Shown here in pieces: positions 34,415 through 44,168 of a stretch of 45,029 bases of DNA (its first letter is position 1; each line of letters begins with the position of its first letter). The stretch covers positions 1 to 45,029 of the forward strand of contig NZ_JAENWM010000023.1 in the NCBI RefSeq assembly GCF_016650035.1, written 5' to 3'. Below the pieces are notes generated by a model that had not been told where the DNA came from, ran no database searches, and saw nothing but the letters and a program-made list of their open reading frames with translations. A program made the translations under genes and the position numbers. This stretch comes from Clostridium sp. (GTDB taxonomy: Bacteria; Bacillota; Clostridia; Clostridiales; Clostridiaceae).

Positions 34415-34684
34415 TTACAGACTACTATAAATGTATTTAAAAAATATAAACAGCTGAACTACCAGTATTAAAGGTATTCCTACCACAAACTTATTATGCT
34501 TTGTTTTATGTCTAAACATACGCATTCCTATAAAAATGCCCAAAGCACCAAAAGCAGAAGCTATAGCAAAAAGCGTATTCTCTGGAGTTCTCCATTTCCC
34601 TTTTCGTGACTTTTGCTTATCTGAATACATTATAAACACTCCAAATAAATTAATAGCCAAATAATAATACAAAAATATTTTCAT
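34415..34684 (-). CDS. DUF1294 small membrane protein
   Basis: 89 residues from ATG 34684; the ATG at 34699 overlaps the ribosome binding site GGAGGT, which fits the inner ATG. It has two to three hydrophobic segments, with the conserved family pattern MYSDKQKSRKGKWRTPE, then LFAIASAFGALGIFIGMRMFRHKTKHNKF. The family is widespread and its function is unknown. Confidence 0.88.
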   Translation of the reverse strand: MKIFLYYYLAINLFGVFIMYSDKQKSRKGKWRTPENTLFAIASAFGALGIFIGMRMFRHKTKHNKFVVGIPLILVVQLFIFFKYIYSSL

Positions 34685-34790
34685 AATTTTTACCTCCATT
34701 TACAATATAATAATACCATATCTTTTCTCCCTATCCCTGTGGCAGATAGGTACGTATATTACAATCCATTTTGACATATATTGCGTAAAT

Positions 34791-34933
34791 GTATGAACTT
34801 TCTCCGCAGTGGCTTGCAATGCGAAGCGCAGAAACATTGAAATTACATTTAGAAATTCTTCTTTTGCGAATGCAAAATTCTCGTAAGCCTGCCAGGACGG
34901 CAGGCTAGCGAACTGAGCCAGGACGGCGAATGT
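34791..34933. repeat. structured palindromic element, copy A (left arm and core only)
   Basis: Nearly identical to the first 145 bp of the copy starting at 34968: the GTATGAACT start, CTCCGCAGTGGCTTGCAATG, AACATTGAAATTACATTTAG, a small hairpin (GCCTGCCAGGACGGCAGGC) and GAGCCAGGACGGCGAATG. The right arm is missing. The small hairpin stem differs from copy B by compensating changes. Confidence 0.85.
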
Positions 34934-34967
34934 TCCGCTACTTTCTTGGTCTTACACATATATCCAA

Positions 34968-35202
34968 GTATGAACTATTCTCCGCAGTGGCTTGCAATGC
35001 GAGGCGCAGAAACATTGAAATTACATTTAGAAATTCTTCTTTTGCCAATGCAAACTTCTCGTAACCCCTCCAGGACGGAGGGGTAGCGAACCTGAGCCAG
35101 GAAGGCGAATGTGAGTGATAGAGAAGTTTTCATGAGCAAAAGTTTAGAATTTCAAATGTAATTTCACGTTTCAAGCTCGCATTGCAAGCCACGCAGAAGA
35201 AT
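34968..35202. repeat. structured palindromic element, copy B (complete)
   Basis: The left arm (34978-35060) and right arm (35121-35202) are imperfect reverse complements over about 82 bases, with shared GTGGCTTGCAATGCGAG and GAAATTACATTT. Between them lie a small hairpin CCCCTCCAGGACGGAGGGG and GCGAACCTGAGCCAGGAAGG. The whole could fold into one long stem with an internal branch. Confidence 0.85.
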
Positions 35203-35204
35203 TT

Positions 35205-38200
35205 TTATACCCTCACCCCTTCATCTATGCCAAACAAATACAAATATCTTTCGCTAACCTGCGTTTCAAGTGTTTGATTCAGCGCCCTTGCATAATAATC
35301 TAACTGAGACTTATACTTCTCCATAATAAGACTAACCTCACCATTTTCTACCTTATCAGTTTTATAATCCACTAGTATTATTACTCCATTTTCCTCGAAG
35401 TAACAATCTATAATTCCTTGAAGGATTATTTTTTCCTCTCCATAAATATCTTTGGTCAGAGTTTTATCTATTTCTGTAGAACTTATTTCTATATGGAAGG
35501 GAATTTCTCTTTTTAACTTATTTTGACCGTATGCACTTACCATTCTTTGACCTAGTGGAGTTTTAAATAACTTCACCAGTTTTTCTATTCGCACTGATTT
35601 ACCCTCTTCTTCTGAAATTAACATTTTATCAATATAAACATCAATTTGCGACTTAATTTCACGTATGCTTCCCACCTTAGTTAAATCTAACCTTTGCAAA
35701 ACCGCGTGCATAGCGGTTCCTTTTTCAGCTGGGCTTAGACCTTTTGTCCCCTCTAAGAATTTCGGTTTCACAATAAGTCTTGGCATATACATATTATCCG
35801 AGGGACCCTCTGTAATCTCTTGATTATATTTTCTTTTAAGTTCTGTTACTGTAAGTACTGTAGGCATTTTTGTGGACATTTCATATTTATAGGTAAAGCC
35901 CAATCTTTTATCAATAGCATCTAGGAGTTCCTGTTGGGTTTCACTTTCATTAAGCCAGGTTAACTTATCTACTGTACTAATCCTTACCGAATCTATCACC
36001 TTTTGATTGTTTGTTACTTCTTCCCTATTCCAGAACCTGGTTTCAAAGCTAGCGGGATGCTTTAATAGGTTTGCACTATTATCATCTATTCCTATTAGCT
36101 GCCTTAGCATCTTTCCATCCTCATGTCTTATTACCGCAGGGACTATCCAATCTAAATAGCTTTTGGCTTTTAATATCTCATATTCCCCAAGCTTTTCACC
36201 GCTTTCCGAAAGCACAGAGCTCATTCTTATTAAATTTTTCTCTATGTTTCTCATTGCGCCAGTTATTATTAACTTTTCCTTTGCTCTTGTGAAGGCTACG
36301 TATAGAACTCTCATTTCCTCTGAAAGGCTTTCTATCCTTATAGTCTTTTTTAGCGCCTCTTTTAGTACTGTGGGATAGGAGATTCTTCTAACTGGATCTA
36401 CGAAATCTGGACCAAAGCCTAATTCCTGATGAAATAATATGCTTTTATTTATGTCCATTAGGTTAAAGTTTTTTCCTGCACCACTTAGAAACACTACAGG
36501 GAATTCTAGCCCTTTACTTTTATGAATACTCATTATCCTAACTACATTTTCATTTTCCCCCAGTGTCTTGGCACTACCCATGTCCCCAGAACTTACTTTT
36601 AGCTTGTTTATAAAATTTATAAAGTTAAATAGCCCTTTATAACTAGTTTCCTCGTACTGCCTAGCCCTTTGGAACAGCACTCGTAGATTTGCTTGTCTTT
36701 GGACTCCTTGCGGCATAGCTCCCACATAACCGTAATATCCAGTGCTAGTATAAAGAAGCCAGATGAATTCATCTATGGGCATATAATATTGAATTTCCCT
36801 AAAGTGGTTTAACTTTTCCATGAATTTTGTTAGCTTCACATTTCCCCCTGTCTTTTCAAGGTTTACCATGGCATCGTAAAAGTTCATTTCTCTTTGACCT
36901 ATTCTTATGTCTACTATCTCCTCAGAATTAAAACCACCTATTGGAGAACGTAGTACTGAAATCATAGGGATATCTTGTCTTGGGTTATCTATAATTTGTA
37001 GAAAGCTCATTATTATTTGAATTTCTATAGTGCTAAAATATCCTGTGCCCGTATCTGCATAAACAGGTATTCCCTCAAGCTTCAACTGTTCTAAAAATGA
37101 AGGTGCCCAGTTTGAGGTGGCACGGAGTAATATTACAATGTCTTTGAAGTCCACAAATCTGTAATCTTTGATTTTCTTATCATATATCTTAAAAGGATGA
37201 ATCACATCTCTGTTCATGAGTTCTCCTATTCTTTTTGCTACAATTCTAGCTTCCAGTTCAATATTAGTTGGAGTTTCCTCCTCAGCTATTGTGCCTTCCT
37301 CGCCTGTTTCACCCTCTTCATTATCAAAGCTATCCTCTGTTAGCTCAGGAGCTGCTTTTTCAATGAGATGTAGCTCCACGGCGCCACCTACTTCTGATCC
37401 ATCCTTGTTGTCTTTAAAGTGTGCTCCTAAATTTAGTGCTTCTTCATCTGTATAGTCAAGCTCTCCTATGTTTTTGCACATTACTTGCTTAAAGATAAAA
37501 TTCACTGCGTTAATAACTGGTTCTCTACTTCTAAAATTCTTGTATAGTGTTATTTTTCTCTTTTTATCCCCATCTATTTTAGAATAACTATTGTATTTAC
37601 CCAAGAACAGTTCTGGCTTTGCCTGTCTAAATCTATATATACTCTGTTTTACATCGCCCACCATAAATAGGTTTGGCGTACCCAATTTCTCTCTGGATAT
37701 TATATTTAATAGAGTTTCCTGAACCATGTTGCTGTCTTGGTATTCATCTATTAAGATTTCTTCATATTTATATCGAAGCCCCAGGGCAACTTTTGAAGGT
37801 TCTGGTTTCCCATCCTCATCTAATACTACCTCGCCTGTCTCATCCCTTTTGGTTAATATATAAAGGCAAAAGTGTTCAAAATCATTGAAATCTATAATGG
37901 ACCTATCTTTTTTCTTTTGTCTGTATTTTTCCTGCAAATCTATAACTAGTTGTGATAGCTCCATCATTTGTGGGTAAAGAGATTTTATATCTTCTAAAGC
38001 TTCGCTTGATGATGCACTGCTTATCTGCTGCTGCGCGACTTGTAATTGTTTTTTCACTTTATTTCTTATGTCCTGCACCATCTTTTGTTTATCTTTGTCC
38101 TTGCATCCCCTTATGGTCGGAAGTTTTTTAAAGGTTAAGAGTTCAAAAGTGGTTGCTAGATTTTCAAAACTATTATTTGCCGCACTTAAAAGATCTGATA

Positions 38201-39050
38201 TATTAGCTAAATCTTCTTTAAAAGCATCAGCGTAAACTTCTATAGCTTCATTTCCCTCTACAATTTTCAGTGCTTTTATCATTACTTTTTCTATACCTTT
38301 TAATTCTGTTTTAAGATCTCTCATTAAAACCGCTGCCCAAGGAGTGTCACTAAAATTGTAACCTTCTTTTATGTTGAAGTCCTCGGCTTTATCTATTAAC
38401 CACTTTGTTGGGTCTGTAGCACTCATGGCGAAATTATATAGACTTAGAACTATTGATTGAAGCCCTAAATCTTCCTTGTTGTTACTATAGGCTTCCACTA
38501 GTTGTAGGAAAGTAGAGTTCTCCTCTTTATTTTCATCACTTAAGGATAGATATCTATCTTCGAACATCTCTTCTAATGCTTCTTGTTTTAGAAGAACCGC
38601 TTCTGTGGTGTCCGCTATTCGAAAATTCGGATCTAAATCCACTACATGAAAATTACTTCTTATAACTTCTAGGCAAAAGGAATGAATTGTTGTGATGCTA
38701 GATTTATTGAGTAGAGTTAATTGCCTTTGAAGAAGTTTACTTCCTGGATTTTTATGAAGCTCCACTGAAATTGCCTCCGCTATTCTCTCTCTCATTTCTG
38801 AAGCAGCGGCGTTTGTAAAGGTAACTACTAAGAGCTTATCTATATCTGTTGGCCTAGCTTCATCTGTTACTATTTTTATTATTCTCTCAACTAGTACCGC
38901 TGTTTTTCCAGAACCTGCCGCAGCTGCTACTAGAAGGTTACAGTCTCTAGTTGTTATTGCACTTTTTTGGTCCGGAGTCCAGGCAACCTCTGCAACTGCT
39001 TCTTCTTTTGCTGGTATTTCCTTGTTATCTACTGAACCTTTAATTGTCAT
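35205..39050 (-). CDS. addA: ATP-dependent helicase/nuclease subunit A
   Basis: 1281 residues. UvrD-like 3'-5' helicase fused to a RecB-family nuclease; with AddB it resects double-strand breaks up to Chi sites for RecA loading. WTPDQ (Q motif, 24-28), AAAAGSGKT (42-50, Walker A), TFTNAAASEMRERI, DEYQDSN near 437 (motif II), VGDVKQSIYRFRQA, SIHKSKGLEFPVVF (motif V) and VAFTRAKEKL are seen. LVDYKTDK near 1228 is the nuclease motif. An acidic linker (EEGETGEEGTIAEEETP) around 570 is longer than usual. ATG 39050 overlaps the addB stop by 11 bp, so the two are coupled. Confidence 0.97.
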   Translation of the reverse strand: MTIKGSVDNKEIPAKEEAVAEVAWTPDQKSAITTRDCNLLVAAAAGSGKTAVLVERIIKIVTDEARPTDIDKLLVVTFTNAAASEMRERIAEAISVELHKNPGSKLLQRQLTLLNKSSITTIHSFCLEVIRSNFHVVDLDPNFRIADTTEAVLLKQEALEEMFEDRYLSLSDENKEENSTFLQLVEAYSNNKEDLGLQSIVLSLYNFAMSATDPTKWLIDKAEDFNIKEGYNFSDTPWAAVLMRDLKTELKGIEKVMIKALKIVEGNEAIEVYADAFKEDLANISDLLSAANNSFENLATTFELLTFKKLPTIRGCKDKDKQKMVQDIRNKVKKQLQVAQQQISSASSSEALEDIKSLYPQMMELSQLVIDLQEKYRQKKKDRSIIDFNDFEHFCLYILTKRDETGEVVLDEDGKPEPSKVALGLRYKYEEILIDEYQDSNMVQETLLNIISREKLGTPNLFMVGDVKQSIYRFRQAKPELFLGKYNSYSKIDGDKKRKITLYKNFRSREPVINAVNFIFKQVMCKNIGELDYTDEEALNLGAHFKDNKDGSEVGGAVELHLIEKAAPELTEDSFDNEEGETGEEGTIAEEETPTNIELEARIVAKRIGELMNRDVIHPFKIYDKKIKDYRFVDFKDIVILLRATSNWAPSFLEQLKLEGIPVYADTGTGYFSTIEIQIIMSFLQIIDNPRQDIPMISVLRSPIGGFNSEEIVDIRIGQREMNFYDAMVNLEKTGGNVKLTKFMEKLNHFREIQYYMPIDEFIWLLYTSTGYYGYVGAMPQGVQRQANLRVLFQRARQYEETSYKGLFNFINFINKLKVSSGDMGSAKTLGENENVVRIMSIHKSKGLEFPVVFLSGAGKNFNLMDINKSILFHQELGFGPDFVDPVRRISYPTVLKEALKKTIRIESLSEEMRVLYVAFTRAKEKLIITGAMRNIEKNLIRMSSVLSESGEKLGEYEILKAKSYLDWIVPAVIRHEDGKMLRQLIGIDDNSANLLKHPASFETRFWNREEVTNNQKVIDSVRISTVDKLTWLNESETQQELLDAIDKRLGFTYKYEMSTKMPTVLTVTELKRKYNQEITEGPSDNMYMPRLIVKPKFLEGTKGLSPAEKGTAMHAVLQRLDLTKVGSIREIKSQIDVYIDKMLISEEEGKSVRIEKLVKLFKTPLGQRMVSAYGQNKLKREIPFHIEISSTEIDKTLTKDIYGEEKIILQGIIDCYFEENGVIILVDYKTDKVENGEVSLIMEKYKSQLDYYARALNQTLETQVSERYLYLFGIDEGVRV

Positions 39051-42000
39051 TTTTCCTCGCCTCCAAAGTATTTGCTTCTAACTTTTCTCCACTCCCCGGG
39101 ATAGCCTTTGAATTTAACAGTTCCCAAATTTCCGCATCTTTTTTATCCTTTATTATCTTATAAGTATTTTCCTTAAGAGTAGCGTCAAATTGGCAAATAG
39201 ACGTATATTTACAATAGCTACAAGGAGTGAAAGTCTTTTTCTTGTAGGGCTTTATTTCTATATCCCCACTTAGCATTTCCTCGCAAGTGTTTATTAGGTT
39301 TTCCTTTACATGGGTCAGTAGAGTTTCAAACTGAGCCGCAGTTGCCACTGAGGAATTTGCGCCTAAATCACCATTTTGTTTAATAGAGGCGGGAACCACT
39401 AGAGATGCCCCCTCTATATTTCTATCCATTTCTCTTATTATCTTTGTATCTGCTAAAAGAAGGCCCTTCATTTTCAGCGCTTTCATTATAGCTTTTTCAA
39501 GTGATTCTTCATCTAAATTATTCTTAGCTTTTATTACTGGGTCATCTATTTTGAAATACAGAATACCTGCTGGGAAAACTGGCTCTTTTGACATCTTATT
39601 TTCATTTGTCAGCATAGCATCTAAATAAGTAAGTAGCTGTATTTGAAGTCCATAATATACGTCTGAGAGTTTAAAGTCCTTATTACCAGATTTATAATCT
39701 ATTATCCTGTAAAATTCTTCTCCCTCAGTTATTAATTTATCCACCCTGTCTATCCTGCCCACTAGATTTACTTTTTCCCCTGTGGATAGTTCTACTGGTA
39801 TCGGTGGATAATCTCCGTCTTTTACTCCAAAGGATACTTCATAGCCAAAGGGTTCAAAGCCACTATTTTTCATTTGCTCAACTATTACATAGATAGTTCT
39901 CTTTAAAACTCTTTTTAATCTTTCAGTAAAATACTTATATCTTGGAGAACTGTTTAATATATACCCACTTGAATTTCCCGATGCTTCCGTTTCTACTATG
40001 GTTGCGATATTCTCTTCACACCAATCTTTTTCGAGATTCGCCCACTTTTTATCACTTTTATCCACAAGTTTCGAAAAATTATCAAGCACACTGTGCATAA
40101 AGCTACCCAGATCTGGGGATGAAAAGGTAAAAGTCTCTCTTTCTTTTGCTTTTAGGCCATATTGCACAAAATATGCAAAGGGACATTCTTCATATTTTTC
40201 TATCCTAGATACGCTAAAATAGTTTTTTTCTCCATAAAGCAAGTGCACTTTTTCTTTTTCTAGCATTTTTACTTCATTCTTATAATCAAAACCTTCGAAC
40301 ATTCTGTTACTCTTTTCTCGAAATTCAGGTTGGTTTTGGTACCATTTATAAACCTGAACCCACATATCAGATATATGACCCTCTTCTAAGTATTTTCTAA
40401 GGGCGAAGATTAATCCGTTAAAGGTGGGAGTTTTAGCACAAACCTTATGCATTTCAATATCAGTTAGTGTATTTTGGTCCTCGCCACTATATTCTACTAT
40501 ATTATTTTCTTCTATTAACCCCTTAAATAAGGCTTTGAACCTAGATATTATAATGGAAGGCCTTAGAGTTTTACCTTCATAATCTCCAATTGGATAACTT
40601 ATATTTAAATATTTACTTGGAATAGTTATGGTTGCATAGATTAAATACTGTTCATTAAAAGCTTCCGTTTTAGTATCATTTGCTATTTCTATTCCACTTT
40701 CTTTTAAAATTACTCTGTCTCCATCTGTAAATATCCCCTCTTCCCTACTTACTTTTGGGAACACTCCATCATTTACCCCTATAATATATAAGACAGTTAT
40801 GTCATGACTTTTTACACGGTCTACGCTACTAACAGACACTCCATCAAGTGCTGGTGGGATAAGTCCCATTTTATGTTTACTAAAGCCCAGGGACATAACC
40901 GATGCAAATTCCTCAAGGGTTAACGTTTCATCGCCTATAACTTCTACCATCTGATCTAGAAGTTCCATTACTAGGTTCCATATTTTACTGTACTCTGTGA
41001 CTTCTGCCTGGGCGCCATTCTTCTTGAAATTTTCTATCCATATTTCTATAGTCTTATATACCTTTATGGTTTCTAAAAATTCGAATAAGGCTGTGCAGAT
41101 TTTAGTGGTGGTGTTTTTGCCTTTTAATTTTTCCTTAAGCGTTAGCAGTGGCTCTATTACAAGATGTCTTGTGTGATTTAGGATTTCTATTGTAGCTTCT
41201 ATTTTTTGATCTTGCGTCTCTTTTTCTGGTTGTTGTGCTTCTTCTGTTTCTTGTGTTTCTTGTGTTTCTTGTGCTTCTTGTGCTTCTTGTGTTTCTTCTT
41301 GAGCTTCTTCTTTTTTTCTTTGGTAATAGTCTCTAAAATAGTATTCTATCTTCTCCTGCCAAAGCTCTGGCTCTGTCCATTTCTTTTTGCCCTTAACTCC
41401 TGTTGCTATTATGAAATTTTCTAAGATATCTATGTGCTCTTTCTCTATATCCAAAAGGCCAGTTTTAAGATATCTAAAAATCGCCTCATAGCTAAAGTTC
41501 TTAGTGAAGATCTCCACAGCTCCAGTTATAAGCACAATTAATGGATTACTTGTTATGTCTTTTTTATTATCTATAAATAAGGGAATATTGTATTCAGTAA
41601 ATATAGCTTTAATTAGCTTTTCATAGGAAGGTAAATCTCCTGTTACTACTGCTATTTTATTAAATCTTATACTTTCATCTCTACATAGCCTTAAGATATC
41701 CACCGCCACATGCTCTATTTCCGAGTATGCATTTAGTGCTTTGAATATTTTTATATTTTCACATTTCTGCGTTCTTTTAGTATATGGAAAAGCGAAATAA
41801 TTTTGCTCTAAAAATCTTAGCTCCACGTTTTCACTATATTTATGATTTTTACTATCCTGTAGCTCTACAGGTTTCTCAAAACTAGTACCTGTTTCTTCTG
41901 CAAGGTCTATTAATTTATTTTCTGTAACCTTTATAGCATAAAAAGCATCCGAGTCCTCTATAGTTTTTGAATGTGCTGAGCTTTTTAGGGGCAGTGTTAT

Positions 42001-42678
42001 ATTTATCCTCTCAGCCTTTTTATATAGCATTTCAAGGATTCCATATTGCTGTGGCGTAAAGCCTGTAAATTCATCAAGCCAAAATTCCCCACCATCAAAT
42101 ATATCGCAGCCTTCAAGGGCAGTATAAAGCCTTGTCAAATCCTCGTCTGGGTCAATATAATTTTTACTTAGTGCCTTATCAAATCCATCATATATAAGGG
42201 ATAAATCCGTTATTTTATCTACTAACAGTGGACTTTCTCCTAAATTTTCTTTTACCTTATTTAAATCCTCTAGGGTTATATTATATTTTTTAAACTCTGT
42301 GATAGCTCCTGCTACATTATCCACGAAGCCCTTTTGCCTAGCAGCTCCACTAAAGACCTTAAACTGGTCTAAGTTTTTTTGAAGGATGCTGTGAATTAGC
42401 ATTGCCTTTCCTGAACCATCCATAGGTTTCTTAGTTATGCCTCCAGCTTCACTAAAAACTTTGTAGGCGAGTCTATTAAAACTAAGTACTTGGATGTTTT
42501 TTATTCCTGTGGATCCAACTACTTTTATAAGATTCTTTTCAGCTTGAAAGGAGAATTGTTCTGGAACTAAAAGTACTAGGGGTTTTTCCTTTTGCGTTAT
42601 GCTTCTAGCTTCTATATCCTTTAAGCAGAACGTACTTTTCCCCATTCCAGCTCCTCCGTAGATAAATCTTAAACTCAC
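39040..42678 (-). CDS. addB: ATP-dependent helicase/nuclease subunit B
   Basis: 1212 residues, slightly longer than most AddB (about 1150-1170). FIYGGAGMGKSTF is the Walker A site; SRIEKYEECPFAYF (Cys near 831) and CSYCKYTSICQF (near 1150-1160) provide the four Cys of the [4Fe-4S] cluster, with the nuclease motif RIIDYKSG between. The start is GTG 42678 with AAGGATG 7 bases before it. The extra length is due partly to a Glu/Gln/Ala/Thr low-complexity insert around 462-490 coded by 9-bp repeats. Confidence 0.96.
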   Translation of the reverse strand: MSLRFIYGGAGMGKSTFCLKDIEARSITQKEKPLVLLVPEQFSFQAEKNLIKVVGSTGIKNIQVLSFNRLAYKVFSEAGGITKKPMDGSGKAMLIHSILQKNLDQFKVFSGAARQKGFVDNVAGAITEFKKYNITLEDLNKVKENLGESPLLVDKITDLSLIYDGFDKALSKNYIDPDEDLTRLYTALEGCDIFDGGEFWLDEFTGFTPQQYGILEMLYKKAERINITLPLKSSAHSKTIEDSDAFYAIKVTENKLIDLAEETGTSFEKPVELQDSKNHKYSENVELRFLEQNYFAFPYTKRTQKCENIKIFKALNAYSEIEHVAVDILRLCRDESIRFNKIAVVTGDLPSYEKLIKAIFTEYNIPLFIDNKKDITSNPLIVLITGAVEIFTKNFSYEAIFRYLKTGLLDIEKEHIDILENFIIATGVKGKKKWTEPELWQEKIEYYFRDYYQRKKEEAQEETQEAQEAQETQETQETEEAQQPEKETQDQKIEATIEILNHTRHLVIEPLLTLKEKLKGKNTTTKICTALFEFLETIKVYKTIEIWIENFKKNGAQAEVTEYSKIWNLVMELLDQMVEVIGDETLTLEEFASVMSLGFSKHKMGLIPPALDGVSVSSVDRVKSHDITVLYIIGVNDGVFPKVSREEGIFTDGDRVILKESGIEIANDTKTEAFNEQYLIYATITIPSKYLNISYPIGDYEGKTLRPSIIISRFKALFKGLIEENNIVEYSGEDQNTLTDIEMHKVCAKTPTFNGLIFALRKYLEEGHISDMWVQVYKWYQNQPEFREKSNRMFEGFDYKNEVKMLEKEKVHLLYGEKNYFSVSRIEKYEECPFAYFVQYGLKAKERETFTFSSPDLGSFMHSVLDNFSKLVDKSDKKWANLEKDWCEENIATIVETEASGNSSGYILNSSPRYKYFTERLKRVLKRTIYVIVEQMKNSGFEPFGYEVSFGVKDGDYPPIPVELSTGEKVNLVGRIDRVDKLITEGEEFYRIIDYKSGNKDFKLSDVYYGLQIQLLTYLDAMLTNENKMSKEPVFPAGILYFKIDDPVIKAKNNLDEESLEKAIMKALKMKGLLLADTKIIREMDRNIEGASLVVPASIKQNGDLGANSSVATAAQFETLLTHVKENLINTCEEMLSGDIEIKPYKKKTFTPCSYCKYTSICQFDATLKENTYKIIKDKKDAEIWELLNSKAIPGSGEKLEANTLEARKNDN
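41247..41291. repeat. five 9-bp tandem repeats inside addB
   Basis: On the plus strand the unit is YTTCTTGTG, five times without interruption, with degenerate units on both sides. It is in frame in addB and encodes repeated Gln-Glu-Thr/Ala on the minus strand. Gain or loss of units would keep the frame. Confidence 0.9.
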
Positions 42679-42756
42679 AAAAACACATCCTTTCTGTTTT
42701 AGTTTATTATACCATGTTAAAGGTGGGAGTGTTGGGGACGGTTATAATAGATATAT

Positions 42757-42785
42757 TAGACAATCATGTTATATTTCGATATAAT
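42757..42785 (+). promoter_or_regulatory. sigma-A type promoter for the 42.9-44.7 kb gene pair
   Basis: TAGACA (42757-42762), a 17-base spacer and TATAAT (42780-42785). Five of six and six of six consensus positions. Transcription would start near 42792, giving a leader of about 128 nt to the ATG at 42920. The region also holds the upstream sequence of addB on the other strand. Confidence 0.7.
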
Positions 42786-42919
42786 ATGAATTGATTGGGG
42801 AATGAATATACCTTTAGGAGAAATAAACAGCTTGAAAAATATGTTATTATATATATAAATTTATTAGTTAATATAAAACGTGTTTTAAACTAAATTTTAA
42901 TAAAGAAGGGAAATGTGTA

Positions 42920-44158
42920 ATGGGAAATTTAAAAGATGTATATTTTATTTTTGCAGATGATGTATTTATAGAACGAATTTCTTATGAAAAATTTAAGAAT
43001 CTAATTAAATTTTATGTTTTGTTATATGATAGAATCATTATTCCAGATGCATTTATAGTAAATAATAAAAATCTACACAAATTTTTCTTAGAAGAACAAG
43101 GGTTGGATTATTTTAAAAAAGGTATAATAGCATTTACTATGAGAGAAGAAATAAAAGATATACAGGATCTGTTATATTCCTACAAAGATAGTAAAACTTT
43201 AAATGATAATATTGAAGATGATACGATAAAGCGAATACTAAATAACTATAATTTTAAGAGTACTTTAAAATGGAAACTATCCAACGTATCATCTAACTTT
43301 TCTAAGCATATTTTAGACTCGCATAATACAATTGCTCTAAGTGATAATGAAAGTGAAGTTTGGAAAGATGTCATCTTAAATTTAAAAGAGAAAAATACTT
43401 TAACGAGACAGGAAATTTATAATCAAGCAAATGAGAAATTTGGGATGGCTACAAAAAATTCAAAAATGATTATGCAACACGCAGACATTGTATATAATTT
43501 TAACCTGCCTAGTATGTTTCATATTTCTGCCGCTTATCCAGAACGATTATTATCAAATGAAATATTATCACCTGAAAAAGTATTTTTTTACAGAGAAGAT
43601 TCAAAGGGAGGGATTTTACAGCCAGAAGATTTGTTTTCTGAGGAAACATTAACTTTAGATGAACCATTAATATTTTACTCTGCAATAATTAATCAACTAA
43701 AATTTGAAAACATATTAGCAATTCGTAATACACAAGAATTTAAAACTTATTTAAAAAGCATTAAAGAGAATGATTCAAAAAATATGGAGAACACCTTTTA
43801 TAAATATTGTGAGATGTGTAATCAACTAATTCCAAATATGATTTCTGCTAATCATCAAGAAATCCAAAAACTTCATACTAAGATCCAAATATCAAAAAAA
43901 GCAGAAAATGTGTCAAGCGGTGTTGTTAGTTTGATAATAGGTATAGCACCACTTGGAAATATAGCAAGTATACCTATTGACTATCTGATTGCAAAAGGTG
44001 TACAAATGACAGGGAAATCTTTAACTGATAGAATTGCATCAGATTATGGAATTAAATCAATAGAAGCTAACCGTAATGTAAAACGAACAATAAGAAGTAA
44101 CCCTAATACTGTTCTAGATGATATGAATGAAGTTTTTCAAATTAATAAATTAAAGTAG
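42920..44158 (+). CDS. protein of unknown function paired with a Nudix hydrolase
   Basis: 412 residues, not recognised. ATG 42920 follows AGAAGGG. The chain is acidic and largely helical. Near residues 335-365 there is a Gly/Ile-rich hydrophobic stretch (SLIIGIAPLGNIASIPIDYL) that could be one membrane segment or a helical hairpin; a basic tail follows (NRNVKRTIRSN). I see no nuclease, ATPase or helix-turn-helix motif. Its stop overlaps the ribosome binding site of the Nudix gene, so the two products are made together and probably act together. It is more AT-rich than addAB and could be an accessory gene. Confidence 0.75.
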   Translation: MGNLKDVYFIFADDVFIERISYEKFKNLIKFYVLLYDRIIIPDAFIVNNKNLHKFFLEEQGLDYFKKGIIAFTMREEIKDIQDLLYSYKDSKTLNDNIEDDTIKRILNNYNFKSTLKWKLSNVSSNFSKHILDSHNTIALSDNESEVWKDVILNLKEKNTLTRQEIYNQANEKFGMATKNSKMIMQHADIVYNFNLPSMFHISAAYPERLLSNEILSPEKVFFYREDSKGGILQPEDLFSEETLTLDEPLIFYSAIINQLKFENILAIRNTQEFKTYLKSIKENDSKNMENTFYKYCEMCNQLIPNMISANHQEIQKLHTKIQISKKAENVSSGVVSLIIGIAPLGNIASIPIDYLIAKGVQMTGKSLTDRIASDYGIKSIEANRNVKRTIRSNPNTVLDDMNEVFQINKLK

Positions 44159-44168
44159 GTGGATTCTT

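Larger units (their letters stand above)
34700..35204. other. 505-bp gap filled by two copies of a palindromic element
   Basis: There is no gene here. From 34791 to 35202 the gap is occupied by a left half-copy and a complete copy of a structured repeat. The complete copy ends three bases after the addA stop, so it may also terminate addBA transcription. Confidence 0.7.

Noticed and set aside
41247-41291. CRISPR-like array
   Set aside because: Units are 9 bp, contiguous and in frame with addB, with no spacers. No CRISPR array was seen anywhere in the window.
41206-41424. Plus-strand frame rich in Cys, Phe and Leu opposite addB
   Set aside because: It is the antisense reading of the 9-bp repeats in addB.
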